DNA of 16,449 bases from Glomus cerebriforme (taxonomy: Eukaryota; Glomeromycota; Glomeromycetes; Glomerales; Glomeraceae), in assembly GCA_003550305.1 (NCBI GenBank), contig QKYT01000317.1, positions 67,553-84,001 on the forward strand, given 5' to 3'. A program made the position numbers and the translations under genes. The notes beneath the pieces are model-generated. The model saw only the letters and a list, made by a program, of their open reading frames with translations, had not been told where the DNA came from and did no database searches. Positions 1 to 10,277 of the stretch are shown here, in pieces. How positions within the stretch are numbered: position 1 is the stretch's first letter; each line of letters starts with the position of its first letter.

Positions 1-531
1 AAAAAAAAAACTTTAATAACTTTTATTCACTTTATTCATTTCATTTATTTATATTTATGATTATCCAACATTTATTTAAGTTTTTTATTTTTATTTATTC
101 AATATTTCATTTTTATGTATATCCTATATATTATGTCAAATAATAATTTTATATATTATTAAGTTTTTTTTTCCAATATAAGATTTTTTTAGATATTTAT
201 TTATCTTCTTTTTTTAGATGAAAAAAAAAAAAAGAAGAAATATATATAATATATAATAGATTTCATATTATATTGTTAATTTTATATATATAACTTAGAT
301 TTTTATACAAACAAATACTTGATATGTATTTATATATTTAGAAAAAGATGGAATCATTTGAATCATTTTTTCAAATTATGTTTTTAATTTCGGCCCAAAA
401 AAAAAGGTCGACATAATTTTCTCCCCTCTTTATTATTATTATTTCTTTATTATATATATTCCATCTTAAAAACAAACAAATAACAAATAATAAATAAATA
501 AATATATTAACATATATATGTATAATTTTAA
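1..531. other. AT-rich 3' flank of the transporter gene
   Basis: No coding region could be supported here. The stretch is almost pure A/T with homopolymer runs. It lies downstream of the minus-strand transporter gene and should contain its 3' UTR. Candidate AATAAA polyadenylation signals on the minus strand lie at 429-434 and 446-451, about 80-105 nt past the stop codon. These hexamers are common by chance in such DNA, so they are only candidates. Confidence 0.5.
205..237. repeat. 11-bp inverted repeat (hairpin-capable)
   Basis: The arms at 205-215 (CTTCTTTTTTT) and 227-237 (AAAAAAAGAAG) are perfect reverse complements around an 11-base loop. It sits about 300 bp past the transporter stop codon. 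It could fold in a transcript, but half of each arm is homopolymer and this kind of structure is expected often in AT-rich DNA. No function is claimed. Confidence 0.4.
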
Positions 532-2700
532 TTATGATATATCATCTCCAATATTAAAATCTTTTCTAAATTTTAATCTCCATTGTTTACCTTTAAATAT
601 AACAAAAATAACCGATAAGGTTATGATGATATATAAAAAAACGATTAAACTAAAAGTCCAACCTGTACCTATAGAATCTTCCATTGGTACTGATAATATT
701 GACATTATACCAGCAATTATTTGTCTTAAAAATGTTAAATTTGCGTTAACCCAAACAGATTTTGTTGGAAATGAATCTACCAAGTAAGTATATATTGGTG
801 TAAATGCTACTAATTGTCCAAATCCACCTAAGATTATTTATAAAAAAAAAAAAAATGAAATAAATATTAATTAATTATGCATTTTTTTTTTCGATAAAAA
901 AATTATAAAAAAAAAAATTGAAAAAAAAATCACGTTAAATTTACCAAAAAAACTAAAGATTACTGGATATATTATTGAAACTTTATATTCTAATGACCAT
1001 CCGTAAGCTAAATAACATATTGGTATAATAATAGCACCAAACCAAGTTCCACGAATCCTTTTTTCGGGTTCGACTTTAATTATCGTTAAATCCAATATAA
1101 CATCATCTTTAGGAATTCCAATGGTTTCTTCATTTCCTACTTCTTTTAATATACCATTTTCTTTTTGATTTTTGATATGAGCGATCAAAGAGGATTTTTT
1201 AGCTTCTCTAATAATATAATCGGCGTATTTACCTCCAATCACACTACCTAACATATAACCAACAGCAGGAGATAAAAATACCAAACCAGTATATGAAGAA
1301 GATAAATGATAAATACTATTGAATTCTCTTGGTAATAATGCCGCTTGAGTATAAATCAATGAAAGAAATATTGATATATAAGACAATACTATAGATAAAT
1401 TTGGATATCGAAAAAGAATTAAAGGAGCGAAAGGATTTATAAATTTTTTTTTAACAGGAGTTGAATCTGATGATATTATTGAAGTTTTATGAATACGATA
1501 TGTTTCTGGAACGAAAAAAAATATAAATATTAATACTATAAATCCTAATATTGCTATTAGCCAAAATATCCTAAAAAAAAAAAAAAGAGAAGAAATAAAA
1601 TGGTTAAATGATGACATTTAAATGTTTATATATTTATATATATTTACCATCTCCAACCAAGATATTGTGTAATATAACCTCCAAATATTGGACCAAATAG
1701 AGGTCCAACAAGTGGGAATAAATAAAAAATTCCGAACGCATTTCCACGTTCTAAAGTTATTTGGCAAATTTATGAATAATCAAATAATGCAAATAATGTG
1801 ACATGAGTTAATATGGAATCTATATTTAAAGCAATATTCGTTCTAAAATGTTCAAATTTTGCAAGATTCAATTACCTTCAGAGATAAACATATCGCTTAT
1901 AGTGCTAGGTCCAATTGCATGTAAAGCATTTGAACCACATGCTTGAAAACATCTCATTACAATCAATAACCAAATGTTATTTGATAATGCACATATAGCT
2001 GATGCTACAACAAAAAGAATTAATGAAAAAAGATAAACATTTCTACGAGTATGTCTTGCATCGGAATAAGCTGCCCATCCCAATGGCTTAAAAGAAGAAT
2101 CATTTTATAAGATTTATTTATATGGATTTTTAATAGAAAATTGAAAAAAAAAATTAATACTTACTCCTATGCCTTGGAAAATAAGAAACACCGCGGCTTT
2201 TGTTTTAAATAAATAATTTTTTTTATTAAAAATGAATAATGAAATATTTTTAATTAAAGATTTTTTTTTTACTTACCTGACGTATTTGCCAATATGTCAT
2301 TTGTATTCAATTGTTTTCGAACAGCTAACAATGCGGGATAAAATATACTATTTTAAAAATAAGATTCTAATTAATTCGGTTTAAATTTATATGTGATGTC
2401 CTTTATAACGAAAACTTACGTGCTTGAGATTGGGCCGATAATAGCACCGCAGGAAAGTACTATCAATACAATCCATTTTTTCCTTTTAGGCCAATCAACA
2501 GGATCATCCTCTTCTTTTTTATTTTCTTTAGTAGTGGTTGATTCTTCGGTTAATTTTTTTGAATTTATTGAATTTTGTACGTCAATTTCAACAGTTAATG
2601 TTTGTTGATTTTCTTCAAAATTGTTATTTTTGTCATCTTGTTTTTGTTGGTCGTCATTATTTATTGAAATTGAGGAATTATTTTTTTCGTTGTCAATCAT
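532..2700 (-). CDS. MFS transporter, DHA1 drug:H+ antiporter / QDR-like, 7 exons, 539 aa
   Basis: Exons read on the minus strand: 2700-2420, 2347-2277, 2196-2165, 2086-1876, 1750-1648, 1570-945, 827-532. They sum to 1620 nt and close in frame at TAA. Donors are GTAAGT (three), GTAATT and GTAAAT (two); acceptors are AAAATAG, ACAAAAG, TTTTAAG, CTTTAG, TTTTTAG and ATCTTAG. Residues 1-72 form a polar N/Q/K/E-rich cytosolic tail, followed by about 12 hydrophobic segments. Family signatures include a motif-A region (G131...D137...R142-R143), ERGNAFG (199-205), GPLFGPIFGG (motif C, 214-223), LGWRWIFW (229-236) and PET (254-256). A second motif-A-like GGKYADY lies at 345-351, and PEKRIRG...YGW at 401-424. 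These are typical of fungal 12-spanner DHA1 exporters such as the QDR group, which expel drugs or metabolites by proton antiport at a membrane. Substrate cannot be read from the sequence. Oddities: the usual motif-A glycine-arginine pair is H140-T141, and the TM8-TM9 loop (352-400) looks long. The ATG at 2700 is the first Met and has no rival upstream. Confidence 0.92.
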
Positions 2701-2725
2701 TATTAAGAACTTTTCTTTTTTTTAA

Positions 2726-2726
<1 letters not shown>

Positions 2727-2757
<31 letters not shown>
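2727..2757. promoter_or_regulatory. Uninterrupted A31 tract just upstream of the transporter start
   Basis: There are 31 consecutive A on the plus strand, or T31 in the sense of the transporter, 27-57 nt before its ATG. Poly(dA:dT) tracts are known to disfavour nucleosomes in fungal promoters, so a promoter or 5' UTR role is plausible. It is inferred only from position, and such tracts are common in this genome. The exact length may be a sequencing artefact. Confidence 0.35.
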
Positions 2758-2759
<2 letters not shown>

Positions 2760-3086
2760 AAAAATGTAAATTATATCAAAAATTTTCACTTCTTAAATAC
2801 TTTTTTTTTTTAAAAAAAAAAAACTTTTTTTTAGATCCCAATTCAATAGAAAATTGACTCATAATATTTGGTTACGACGGTTATAAGTTTATCCATGTAA
2901 AAAGATAAATAATTCAATTTCGATTGAAAAAAAAAATTTTAATTACGGTATTATTTATAACTTTAAATTGTTTGTGAAATTAAACAATCGAATTGAAAGT
3001 AATCAAGGATTGGTTATTTGCTTTTTGGTTCCAAAAGAATTTGGAATCTACAATAGAACTTTAGGCTAAATTAAATTAGTAAAATC

Positions 3087-3110
3087 AGGTTTAAACGTGT
3101 GTTTAAACCT
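3087..3110. repeat. 10-bp perfect palindrome with 4-base loop
   Basis: AGGTTTAAAC at 3087-3096 and GTTTAAACCT at 3101-3110 are exact reverse complements around GTGT. It lies about 390 bp upstream of the transporter start. It could be a dyad binding site or chance. It is less AT-only than most palindromes in the window. Confidence 0.45.
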
Positions 3111-4365
3111 TAAAATCAACACAATCAATACGGATTATATTATAACCGGAATTTTTATTAAATTCGTTTACTGCGGAATTGTTATTATGATTTTTAATAA
3201 ATGTTAATACCTCATCCCGAATTTTTTAAGATTCAAAACAAATAAACAAATTCCTTTGTGTTTTTACCTGATCTAATAAAAGGTAAATTATTAGACAAGA
3301 TGACTCATAAGATTGACATAAATTCCTTTTTTAGGATAAAAGAAATAAATATTTTTTTATCAAAAAATCTTTTTTTTTTTTTTTTTTTAAGAAAAAACAA
3401 TGAATAATCAGAGAATATTCGTCGCAGTTATTCAGAAAAAAAAAATTTGTAATAATTTATCGTACGATAATAAAGAAAGTTATAACATGGTTGGATGATG
3501 TGATAATTATTTCTGGTTATAATTGCCCTCTTTTCGTTTCACAAGTTTTCAAAAATGGTTAATTGGCGTTCATTGTTCATTATTGTCGTCTCTATTTTTA
3601 ATATTACAAGGAACGCGCAAAATCGGGACAAAAATTTTATCCGAATATTTCCGTTGTCTCCATATTTTTTGCAGCTGAATAATTTCAATGATTTGTCATG
3701 AATAAGAGCAATACAAAACATTAATTACTTTTTTTTTTATAAAGACAGATAATCATATCTTGATAGTAATAAAAAGACGAGAATTAAATCATTGAATAAT
3801 AGTATTTTCGTAATTTTGTGAATCGAATCTTTGATTGGTTTTTATTGTAATAATGAATTTCATATTATGTGGTTGAATCCTCCAAAAATAATTATATACC
3901 CACTTATACATTGTGATCAGTTTCATGATACTCAAAGTATTATAATCTTTCAAAGATCCAGGAATAGAAATAACAGCACAGCCAAAAACAAACCGATTTT
4001 GTTATTAATCTTCGATGGATCGTGAATTATCTTTGAAGGATATCAGTATGCTGCATGTGTTTCAATTTGTAGTTCAACATGATACATTGGGTGAATTTTT
4101 ATTTATAGTTGAACAATTATTACACAAATCATTTAAGAATTCACTTTAGTAATACCCAAACATGATAGTTTACTTTTTTTGAAAAATCCAACGAAAAAGT
4201 TTATGTAATGATCTTGTCATCGCTCACGTGATAGATATATATATACAAATATCCCTCGTTTAATTTAATTAATTCGATAAATTTTTTACTATTATTATAT
4301 ATATATATATATTGAAATTAGAAGTCAATTTAATCAAAAAATTACATTTAAAAAGAATTTTTATT

Positions 4366-4491
4366 ATGACCATCAAAAATAAATTTGATTTATTTAGGAG
4401 ACAGCACACTCCAGAAACAATTCACAAAGCTATAAAATTTACTAAGTTCACTAATTTATTTTTTCATTATCAAGAAAATAAAATAATGTGA
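4366..4491 (+). CDS. Possible 41-aa small protein
   Basis: A short plus-strand reading frame starts ATG at 4366 and ends TGA at 4491. It begins MTIKNKFDLFRRQHTPETIH and is basic. An (AT)8 run about 55 bp upstream could act as a TATA-like element. It lies tail-to-tail with the gene ending at 4658. I recognise no family, and codon content does not separate it clearly from non-coding DNA. It could equally be a chance frame or the first exon of something lost. Confidence 0.12.
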   Translation: MTIKNKFDLFRRQHTPETIHKAIKFTKFTNLFFHYQENKIM

Positions 4492-4657
4492 AATACAGAG
4501 CCAATGAAAACTTTAGAATGATTTTTTTTTATTAATATACAGTAATAACACAAAAAAAAATTAGTTACTTGTAAAGCAACATTCCAAAAGAATTAAGTTA
4601 TAATCTCGCTCCAGGAGGAATGAATTACATAATACAAAAATAAATGTAGAATGATCA

Positions 4658-7168
4658 TTATTCATTTAAATTTCTATTTCCCTTGGACTTTTTTACCTTC
4701 GGTTTCTTTTCTGGGGTTGTCTCGGTCTTCATTATTGAACCCGTTGGAGTTTCATAACCATCATCAGGTTCTAATGTTAGTTCATTTATAATAACATTAA
4801 CCATGCTCTAAATTCATTAACCATAATAATCATTAGATTTCCCATTATAATAAGCATTCCAATAAAAAAAAACTCAAACTTACTCTGATATCCCACGCAC
4901 AATTCAACGCCACCTCGAGCCTATTATAACTCGAGAAGTCCAATGGGAGTTGAATGCATTTTAAAAAGCGAAGAAAATATACTTCACGCTTCTCTATTAA
5001 ATATATTCGGATTTCTGACATAATAATCTGAATCAAACCCCATATTAAATGTTAAATTTTTGCATCTAAATTCACAAAATGATTATTGCATAAATGTATA
5101 AAGCAAACATACTTGGACAGCAATTACAAACAAATTCTTTCCATCTTTATTTATATCATTAAAATGGGAATGAATATTATCTAGCATATCCTTCATTATT
5201 CGTGGGAGATTATAATTGTCAGAAGATATTTTCGTAAGGTCGTTTTTCTGTGGTCCACCACTTACAAGTGCACAGAAAATCTCATGTGTTTCGTACTGAC
5301 ACAAAATGTCAACCTGATGGCCTCTTTCTAAATGTTCTGTGAGAGCTTCTTTATCTTCATTGCGACGGCGTTGACTTGCGAGGACTGTTATTTCTCCCCT
5401 TAATGATAATTGAAATAGCATAAGTGTAAAATTGTTTAATTAGTTATAAAAAAATTTTTTTAACAAACTTTATTCTATATAGCTTTAACAATTTAAAAGT
5501 TCATTTAACATAATTTCCCTCATCATGACTTAATAAAAGAAATTTACAACTTACCATGGAACTCTACAGTTTCCATCCATTTTGAGTGCACCTACTATTA
5601 AAGGAGAAATGTAATCTCCCGTCCATTCTCGTTCATCACATCTTTGTAGTGGGTTTTTTGGGGATTCAAATGCATCTAGACTATAATAATAACAAAAAGG
5701 AATTAATTGATTTACATATTCATATCACACAATATTAATAACGAGACCTGTAACATACAATTGACCAATGACACGTTCAACCCATCGTAAGATTTTATTC
5801 CAATCTTTTTTCAAATATGAATCATCATCTTGATATTCGGGGGTAGGTATATTACGTAATGTATACCACTTAGTTCTAGCTTTTTCTAAAGTGATTCCCT
5901 AAAATAACAGAAAAAACCAAACAGAAGTCAATATTTAGTTGGAAAATTTCATAACCAAATACAGCATAACAAATTCTTACCTTTTCTCCGAATAAATGTT
6001 CAATGATTGGTTTGATTTCATCGTGATAGGGTATTTGACATACAGACGGTTTTTCTATTAATTCTTTCCATTGTTCATCGCTAAATTCGTCTTTAATTTT
6101 AGACGATGGACTTAAATCCATTATATAACTACGTGCTATTCTACAAAAAAAAAAACAATAGAAATAAAGTAAGTTTGTGATTTTTTAATAGCTATATAAT
6201 ATTTATTCAAAGATTAAATAAGCAGCAGACAAAAGGTGCTATTATAACTTACTCATAGGTAGATGAAGATTCGTTTGCATAATTCAATAATATTGTTTTC
6301 AACGTAGTGCTGTTATCCTTTTTTTGAAACATAATTACTAAATACTGTATAAGAAAATAAACAGTATGTAAGAGTGCAATAGTAATAAGACTTACATCCC
6401 CTTCGATTGTATTTGCAAATTCATCATTATCCACCTTGCGCTTACGTGTGCTCTGAGAGATATATCAATTTACATAATCCATATAATAAAATATGCAATA
6501 ATAAAAAATTAATTTCAATTCCATCACATTGATTTTTTTGACACTTTTAATTGTATTTGTAATCAAGTTTATAAAGCTTAAATCAGAAAAAAATTTGTTA
6601 TATAAAACCTTATTTTGATTTTCGGTTTTGGGTTCGATTTGTTTCCATAAATCGTTTAATTCTGAATCAATTCTTCGAATACCCTATTAAATTGTTTACA
6701 TGGAATTAACCTTTCTTCAAAGTCTCTTATGCAGAAATAAAAAAAAACTGATAACTTTACCCTACGATTTTTTTCCAACTTTGCAGCAGCCGCTTTCTTT
6801 TCGGATGTACCATGTGACATTAAGCTTTCAAGATTCATTTTTAATTTGTATGATTCACTTTGATAGCTGTTTTTGAAATCACTTTGTTCTAATCTGTGTT
6901 TGTAATAACCAACAAAAGTGTATTGTTCTGGAGATGTTTCATCAAAATAGCTACTCCAACCTCGTGGATTAGATGATTTACGTGATTTACGTGATTTACG
7001 TGATTTAGTAGCTTGAGATGGAGTGGATGATACGGATTCTTCTTCGATGTTTACTGCTTGAAAAAATGGATTGAGTTCTTCTTCGGTATTATAAGAATTG
7101 GTTACATCTTGGGATGGGGTAAGTTCTTCGGAGATAGGCGTTTGGGACTCTTCGTCAGAAGTAGACAT
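4658..7168 (-). CDS. Uncharacterised nuclear-type protein with SGGP domain, 10 exons, 545 aa
   Basis: Minus-strand exons: 7168-6761, 6683-6609, 6452-6396, 6344-6253, 6140-5981, 5898-5759, 5680-5555, 5398-5113, 5027-4884, 4807-4658. They total 1638 nt, all phases agree, and the frame ends at TAA. Donors are mostly GTAAG/GTATGT; intron 2 has a weaker GTTTTA. The acidic, Ser-rich N-terminus carries a KSRKSRKSRK repeat at 55-64. TRKRKV (163-168) and a Lys-rich C-terminus (about 529-537, KKPKVKKSK) look like nuclear localisation signals. The central and C-terminal part has a domain with REWTGDYISPLI (328-339), WGEI (353-356), GHQVDIL (379-385), CALVSGGP (395-402), and then an IQ/AVQ...EIRIYL strand region. 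This pattern recalls an uncharacterised Mucoromycota family whose D...E-x-S-GGP arrangement might derive from a PD-(D/E)XK nuclease fold. That recall is from memory and could not be checked. Here the expected acidic residue is L397, so catalysis by this copy is doubtful. No function is assigned. Confidence 0.8.
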
Positions 7169-7365
7169 ATTAACTGCTTGAGAAAATGGAATAGAAGAGA
7201 GAATTGTCGATTTTTATATCTGAAAAATTGCAATATCCACTTTTGCATATTGCATTATTGCATTATTGCGCGTAACAATGGTAACAATTAATCAATTATC
7301 AGATGCGATGTATATTAATCCTTGACAAATCAATCGATTTTGGGATAAGATTTAATACATTAAAA
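7169..7365 (-). promoter_or_regulatory. Likely 5' UTR/promoter of the 545-aa gene
   Basis: This is the sequence upstream of the ATG at 7168. It contains an octamer repeat TGCATTAT x2 (7251-7266) running into an imperfect dyad, ATTATTGCGCGTAACAAT (about 7262-7279). A 20-bp block at 7171-7190 nearly duplicates coding sequence at 7051-7070 (see findings). The frame is closed upstream by TAA, which supports the ATG at 7168. Assignment as promoter is by position only. Confidence 0.3.
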
Positions 7366-8085
7366 TGAGCAAATTTAACATCTGATCATTAAAGAAAGAT
7401 CTATGGGCAAACGAGTATGTGCATTCCAAGAAATTGTCCATTAACGAAAAACTGAAATTTAAATGTCTAATTAGCAAGTAAACTTTTTCAGTACCCACGG
7501 TTCATGATAAAATCGTAGATTAGAGAATGAATTAATAATATAACACAAATATGGTAAACAATAAGGAAAATTATAATTCCTCACTCTATTTCACATGCCA
7601 TCAAAAATCATTATTATTATTTTTTTTTAGAAAAAAATAATGATAAAAATTCTTTTTATAGATAAAAAAAAAAAAAAATAAGATTCAAATTTAAAGCAAA
7701 ATTAACCACGATTTGTTACATTCATGATTATGCCGAAGAATGAATTCAAGCCAATCACTAGCGTCCACGTTGGAAAACAACCCTCTCCCTAACAAGAAAC
7801 TTTTTTAGTTCAATATATTTCGTTTTACCTTTACTATTTTTATTTTATTTATGTAATAAAACAAAATTAATTAAAATAAAAGAAATTTTTATATCACTTT
7901 TTATAACCCAAAAAATAAACTTTCTTTCTATAGATGTAAAAACTAATTAAGATAAACGTCTAATTGCTAATTTATAATAAGAAATGAATTTCCTTTTTTT
8001 GTATGATAAACATAATATTTTATACATTGTTAAACGATTTAAGTAATATTGATATCTATTCAAAAAATTATATGATAAATTTTAA
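7366..8085. other. Intergenic AT-rich DNA
   Basis: No coding region was supported. The only structure is an inverted repeat around 7609-7644, with ATCATTATT on the left and AATAATGAT on the right of a T-run/TAG/A-run centre. A short less AT-rich patch at 7725-7795 carries no readable protein. Confidence 0.4.
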
Positions 8086-8463
8086 ATGAAAATTTATCTC
8101 AATGGTTCCGGTAACTTGTCCCTTACAACAAAAAATACCTATCATTCAATTCAAAGAAAATTTTATAAAAAACAATCTACACGATACTCTTTTTCACATC
8201 TTTTGCCCATACCAGAAGAAATTAATCCCATTCCTTTATACGAAAGAAACCATTTACCTTTTGTTTATCTTTACTGTTCTTTAGAAGAGGAGATAATGAT
8301 AAATAAAAATATGAAGGTTGGAGAAATTTAAGGAACTACTGTATTAAAAAAATGATTGAAAAAAAGGAATGAATACAAGAAAATAAAAGAGAATTAAATG
8401 GAATAATAGTAGAAAAGGTGAAAGGGATTAAAGAACAGATAAGGAAGTTACGAATATGCAAGG
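8086..8463 (+). pseudogene. Possible decayed coding fragment
   Basis: A plus-strand open stretch (8086-8331, 81 codons, ending KNMKVGEI-stop) is followed in another frame by a Lys/Glu-rich helical-looking stretch. That second part (about 8352-8463) contains NGIIVEKVKGIKEQIRKLR and is broken by one TGA. Base composition here is less AT-extreme than the flanks. A frameshift plus a stop would fit a relic of a coiled-coil-containing protein. No family was recognised, and a chance A/G-rich frame is a real alternative. Confidence 0.2.
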
Positions 8464-8636
8464 AGTAATTGATGAAAAATGGAGAATACATTCATAGATT
8501 ACGAGGATGATCCGCAGCAATCTGACTGTATCGGAAAATTTTCGCGATCACATGATTAATGCGGGCTGTTCCACTTCCCCAGTATCTAGGGATTATATAA
8601 ATAAACACATATGTTACATAGGCTGATCAATAACAA

Positions 8637-9212
8637 ACTGAACTGTTGCCCTCATAAATTAGTTACACAAGCGAAATTTCATATTAAATTTTCACTTTTT
8701 TTTTTNNTTTTNTTTCGGCACATATATACAGGAAAGCAGCCGATCCAAAAAGTTAAAGTCATTCATATTAGCTTTATATAGGCGAAGTTTTTTTATCCAA
8801 ATTAGACCACTGGTTGCTTTGTTCTTAGTTTTATATGCTTTTTATTACTTGATAATAGAAATTTAGAAATTACACTCTTTCTTTTTTTGAGATCTCAATA
8901 AAAAACTATAAATATTTTTATTTAAAATGTTTAAAAATAGCATTTTCTTCTTTTATTGTGTATTATTTTTATGTATTTAATAAAATTTTATATAGTTTTG
9001 AGGTTCAAATAGCTGATCAAGTTTTTTAAAAGATATAGATGTAAAATTTTAACAAAAAATATATTTTCAGATAGTTACACATTTACTCATTACTGAACGT
9101 CAATTTTTTTCATAAATTATATTGATTATTGGCTGACCTTTCATTTTGAATATGAGGTAAGATTATATTTTTATAAGATTACATATAAAATTACTTATGG
9201 CAACAGTTCAGT
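8637..9212. repeat. 14-bp perfect inverted repeats, possible small DNA element
   Basis: ACTGAACTGTTGCC at 8637-8650 is the exact reverse complement of GGCAACAGTTCAGT at 9199-9212. Similarity extends a little inwards (an ATAA block). Just outside are two related 12-mers, TGATCAATAACA (8625-8636) and TGACCAATAATA (9217-9228), which differ at two positions. This resembles a degenerate non-autonomous transposon about 580 bp long with diverged flanking duplications. The 4-base offset on the right makes the duplication claim uncertain. No coding sequence lies inside, and the interior includes the N bases at 8706-8712. Confidence 0.35.
8706..8712. other. Ambiguous bases in a homopolymer T run
   Basis: N occurs at 8706, 8707 and 8712 within a long T tract. 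The tract length is uncertain in the assembly. Confidence 0.95.
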
Positions 9213-9228
9213 CTCATGACCAATAATA

Positions 9229-10264
9229 TGTATAACTCTAAATTGGCTTCCTGTTTATTTATCTAACATCTAGCCAGTATCACTAACACTTTTCCACCCC
9301 CATGTAATTATAGTAAAATATTTGTCATTCATATCATACCTTTTACTTTCAGCCATAATGCCAGCCAAAAGTCATGTGAAGATAGAAAAAGTATCAGTAA
9401 TACTGGAATAGTTAGGCTGTCTAACTAGCATTATGCACTATTTGTCAATACTACTGGACTAGTTATAACATTGATAGATATCTGTATTTACAGATAATAA
9501 ATATCTGTACTACATATCTAGATGGCAGATAGATGGATTTCATGATTTGCATCACTATAAATATAGAGAAAAATAATTTGAAAAAAAATAACTTGAACTA
9601 TAGACTGTAAAGATTTTGGTAAAAAATTAATAAGAAATAATATTTGTAAAATACAAATAGCATTAGTTATAGCAATAAAGGAAAAGATGCATAATATAAC
9701 AAAGTGAAATAAAGTTAAATAGAATAATTTTTTTAAAAAAAATATATTGATCATATGAAAATATAAAACTAGTCATGATCCATATTATAGTTTCACAAGA
9801 TTTATAATAAAAAAAAATGAATTAGATTTTTTTAATTATTAATTATCAATTCATATTAGAAGTGTAACATTTATTAGGTATTATTTTACAGCCAAATAGG
9901 ATTATGCTTTTTTTACCATACTGATATTTTTTATTAAGCTATAAATAAACTACAATTGCATTATTATTATTATTTAAAGTAAATTATATATTCTTCTTTA
10001 AACTTGTTTGTGATATTTTATATGAATATAAATAAAAAGAAATAAAGAAAATAGTAAAAGAATATATTATGAAAAGCCAGAAAATAGTTTAAGCATAATT
10101 AGCATAATTATAAGTAACTGTAAAATAATACAGTTATTTGATAAAGATATTAAAATATCATTTGAATTGTTTTATAGTTTGGTAATATTCTAACATTCCT
10201 ATCAAATAATTAATATATATTTTGGAGGTAAAGCAAAATCTTACATAATACAAAATTATGCATT
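9229..10264. other. AT-rich DNA without recognisable genes
   Basis: No gene was supported. Weak inverted similarity links 9270-9287 (CTAGCCAGTATCACTAAC) with 9447-9465, read in reverse as CTAGTCCAGTAGTATTGAC. A short ATCTGTA/TACAGAT hairpin lies near 9481-9497. Open frames here, such as one on the minus strand at 9518-9754, are I/L/F-rich products of AT composition. Confidence 0.4.
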
Positions 10265-10277
10265 TTTATTAGTCAAA
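10265..10277. repeat. Target-site duplication, left copy (13 bp)
   Basis: TTTATTAGTCAAA lies immediately next to the poly(T) that corresponds to the retrotransposon tail and is identical to 11741-11753. Confidence 0.75.

Larger units (their letters stand above)
2758..4657. other. Intergenic region between the two minus-strand genes
   Basis: About 1.9 kb without a convincing gene. It should hold the promoter of the transporter (right of 2700) and the 3' UTR of the gene ending at 4658, with a candidate AATAAA on the minus strand at 4528-4533. Other contents are a T11A12 homopolymer palindrome at 2801-2823, a T-run near 3370-3388, a CACGTG hexamer at 4225-4230 and an (AT)8 run at 4297-4312. Parts of 3400-4090 are less AT-rich than their surroundings. 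An open minus-strand stretch at 3789-4001 there includes ISIPGSLKDYNTL, which looks protein-like but has no start or splice context, so a decayed gene is possible. Confidence 0.4.

Noticed and set aside
518..787. Plus-strand 89-codon frame
   Set aside because: It is the antisense of exon 7 of the transporter, whose spliced frame carries clear family motifs.
2393..2813. Two plus-strand frames over the transporter N-terminus and upstream A-tract
   Set aside because: They are antisense shadows of exon 1; the second includes a long poly-lysine run translated from the A31 tract.
3539..3721. Minus-strand 60-codon frame
   Set aside because: It has no recognisable motif, promoter or splice context, and its length is within chance expectation.
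7058..7291. Plus-strand 77-codon frame
   Set aside because: It is antisense to exon 1 of the 545-aa gene, which is part of a 10-exon model with consistent phases.
9270..9465. Imperfect inverted CTAG-CCAGTA repeats as a possible MITE
   Set aside because: Arms carry several mismatches and an indel, and no adjacent target duplication was found.
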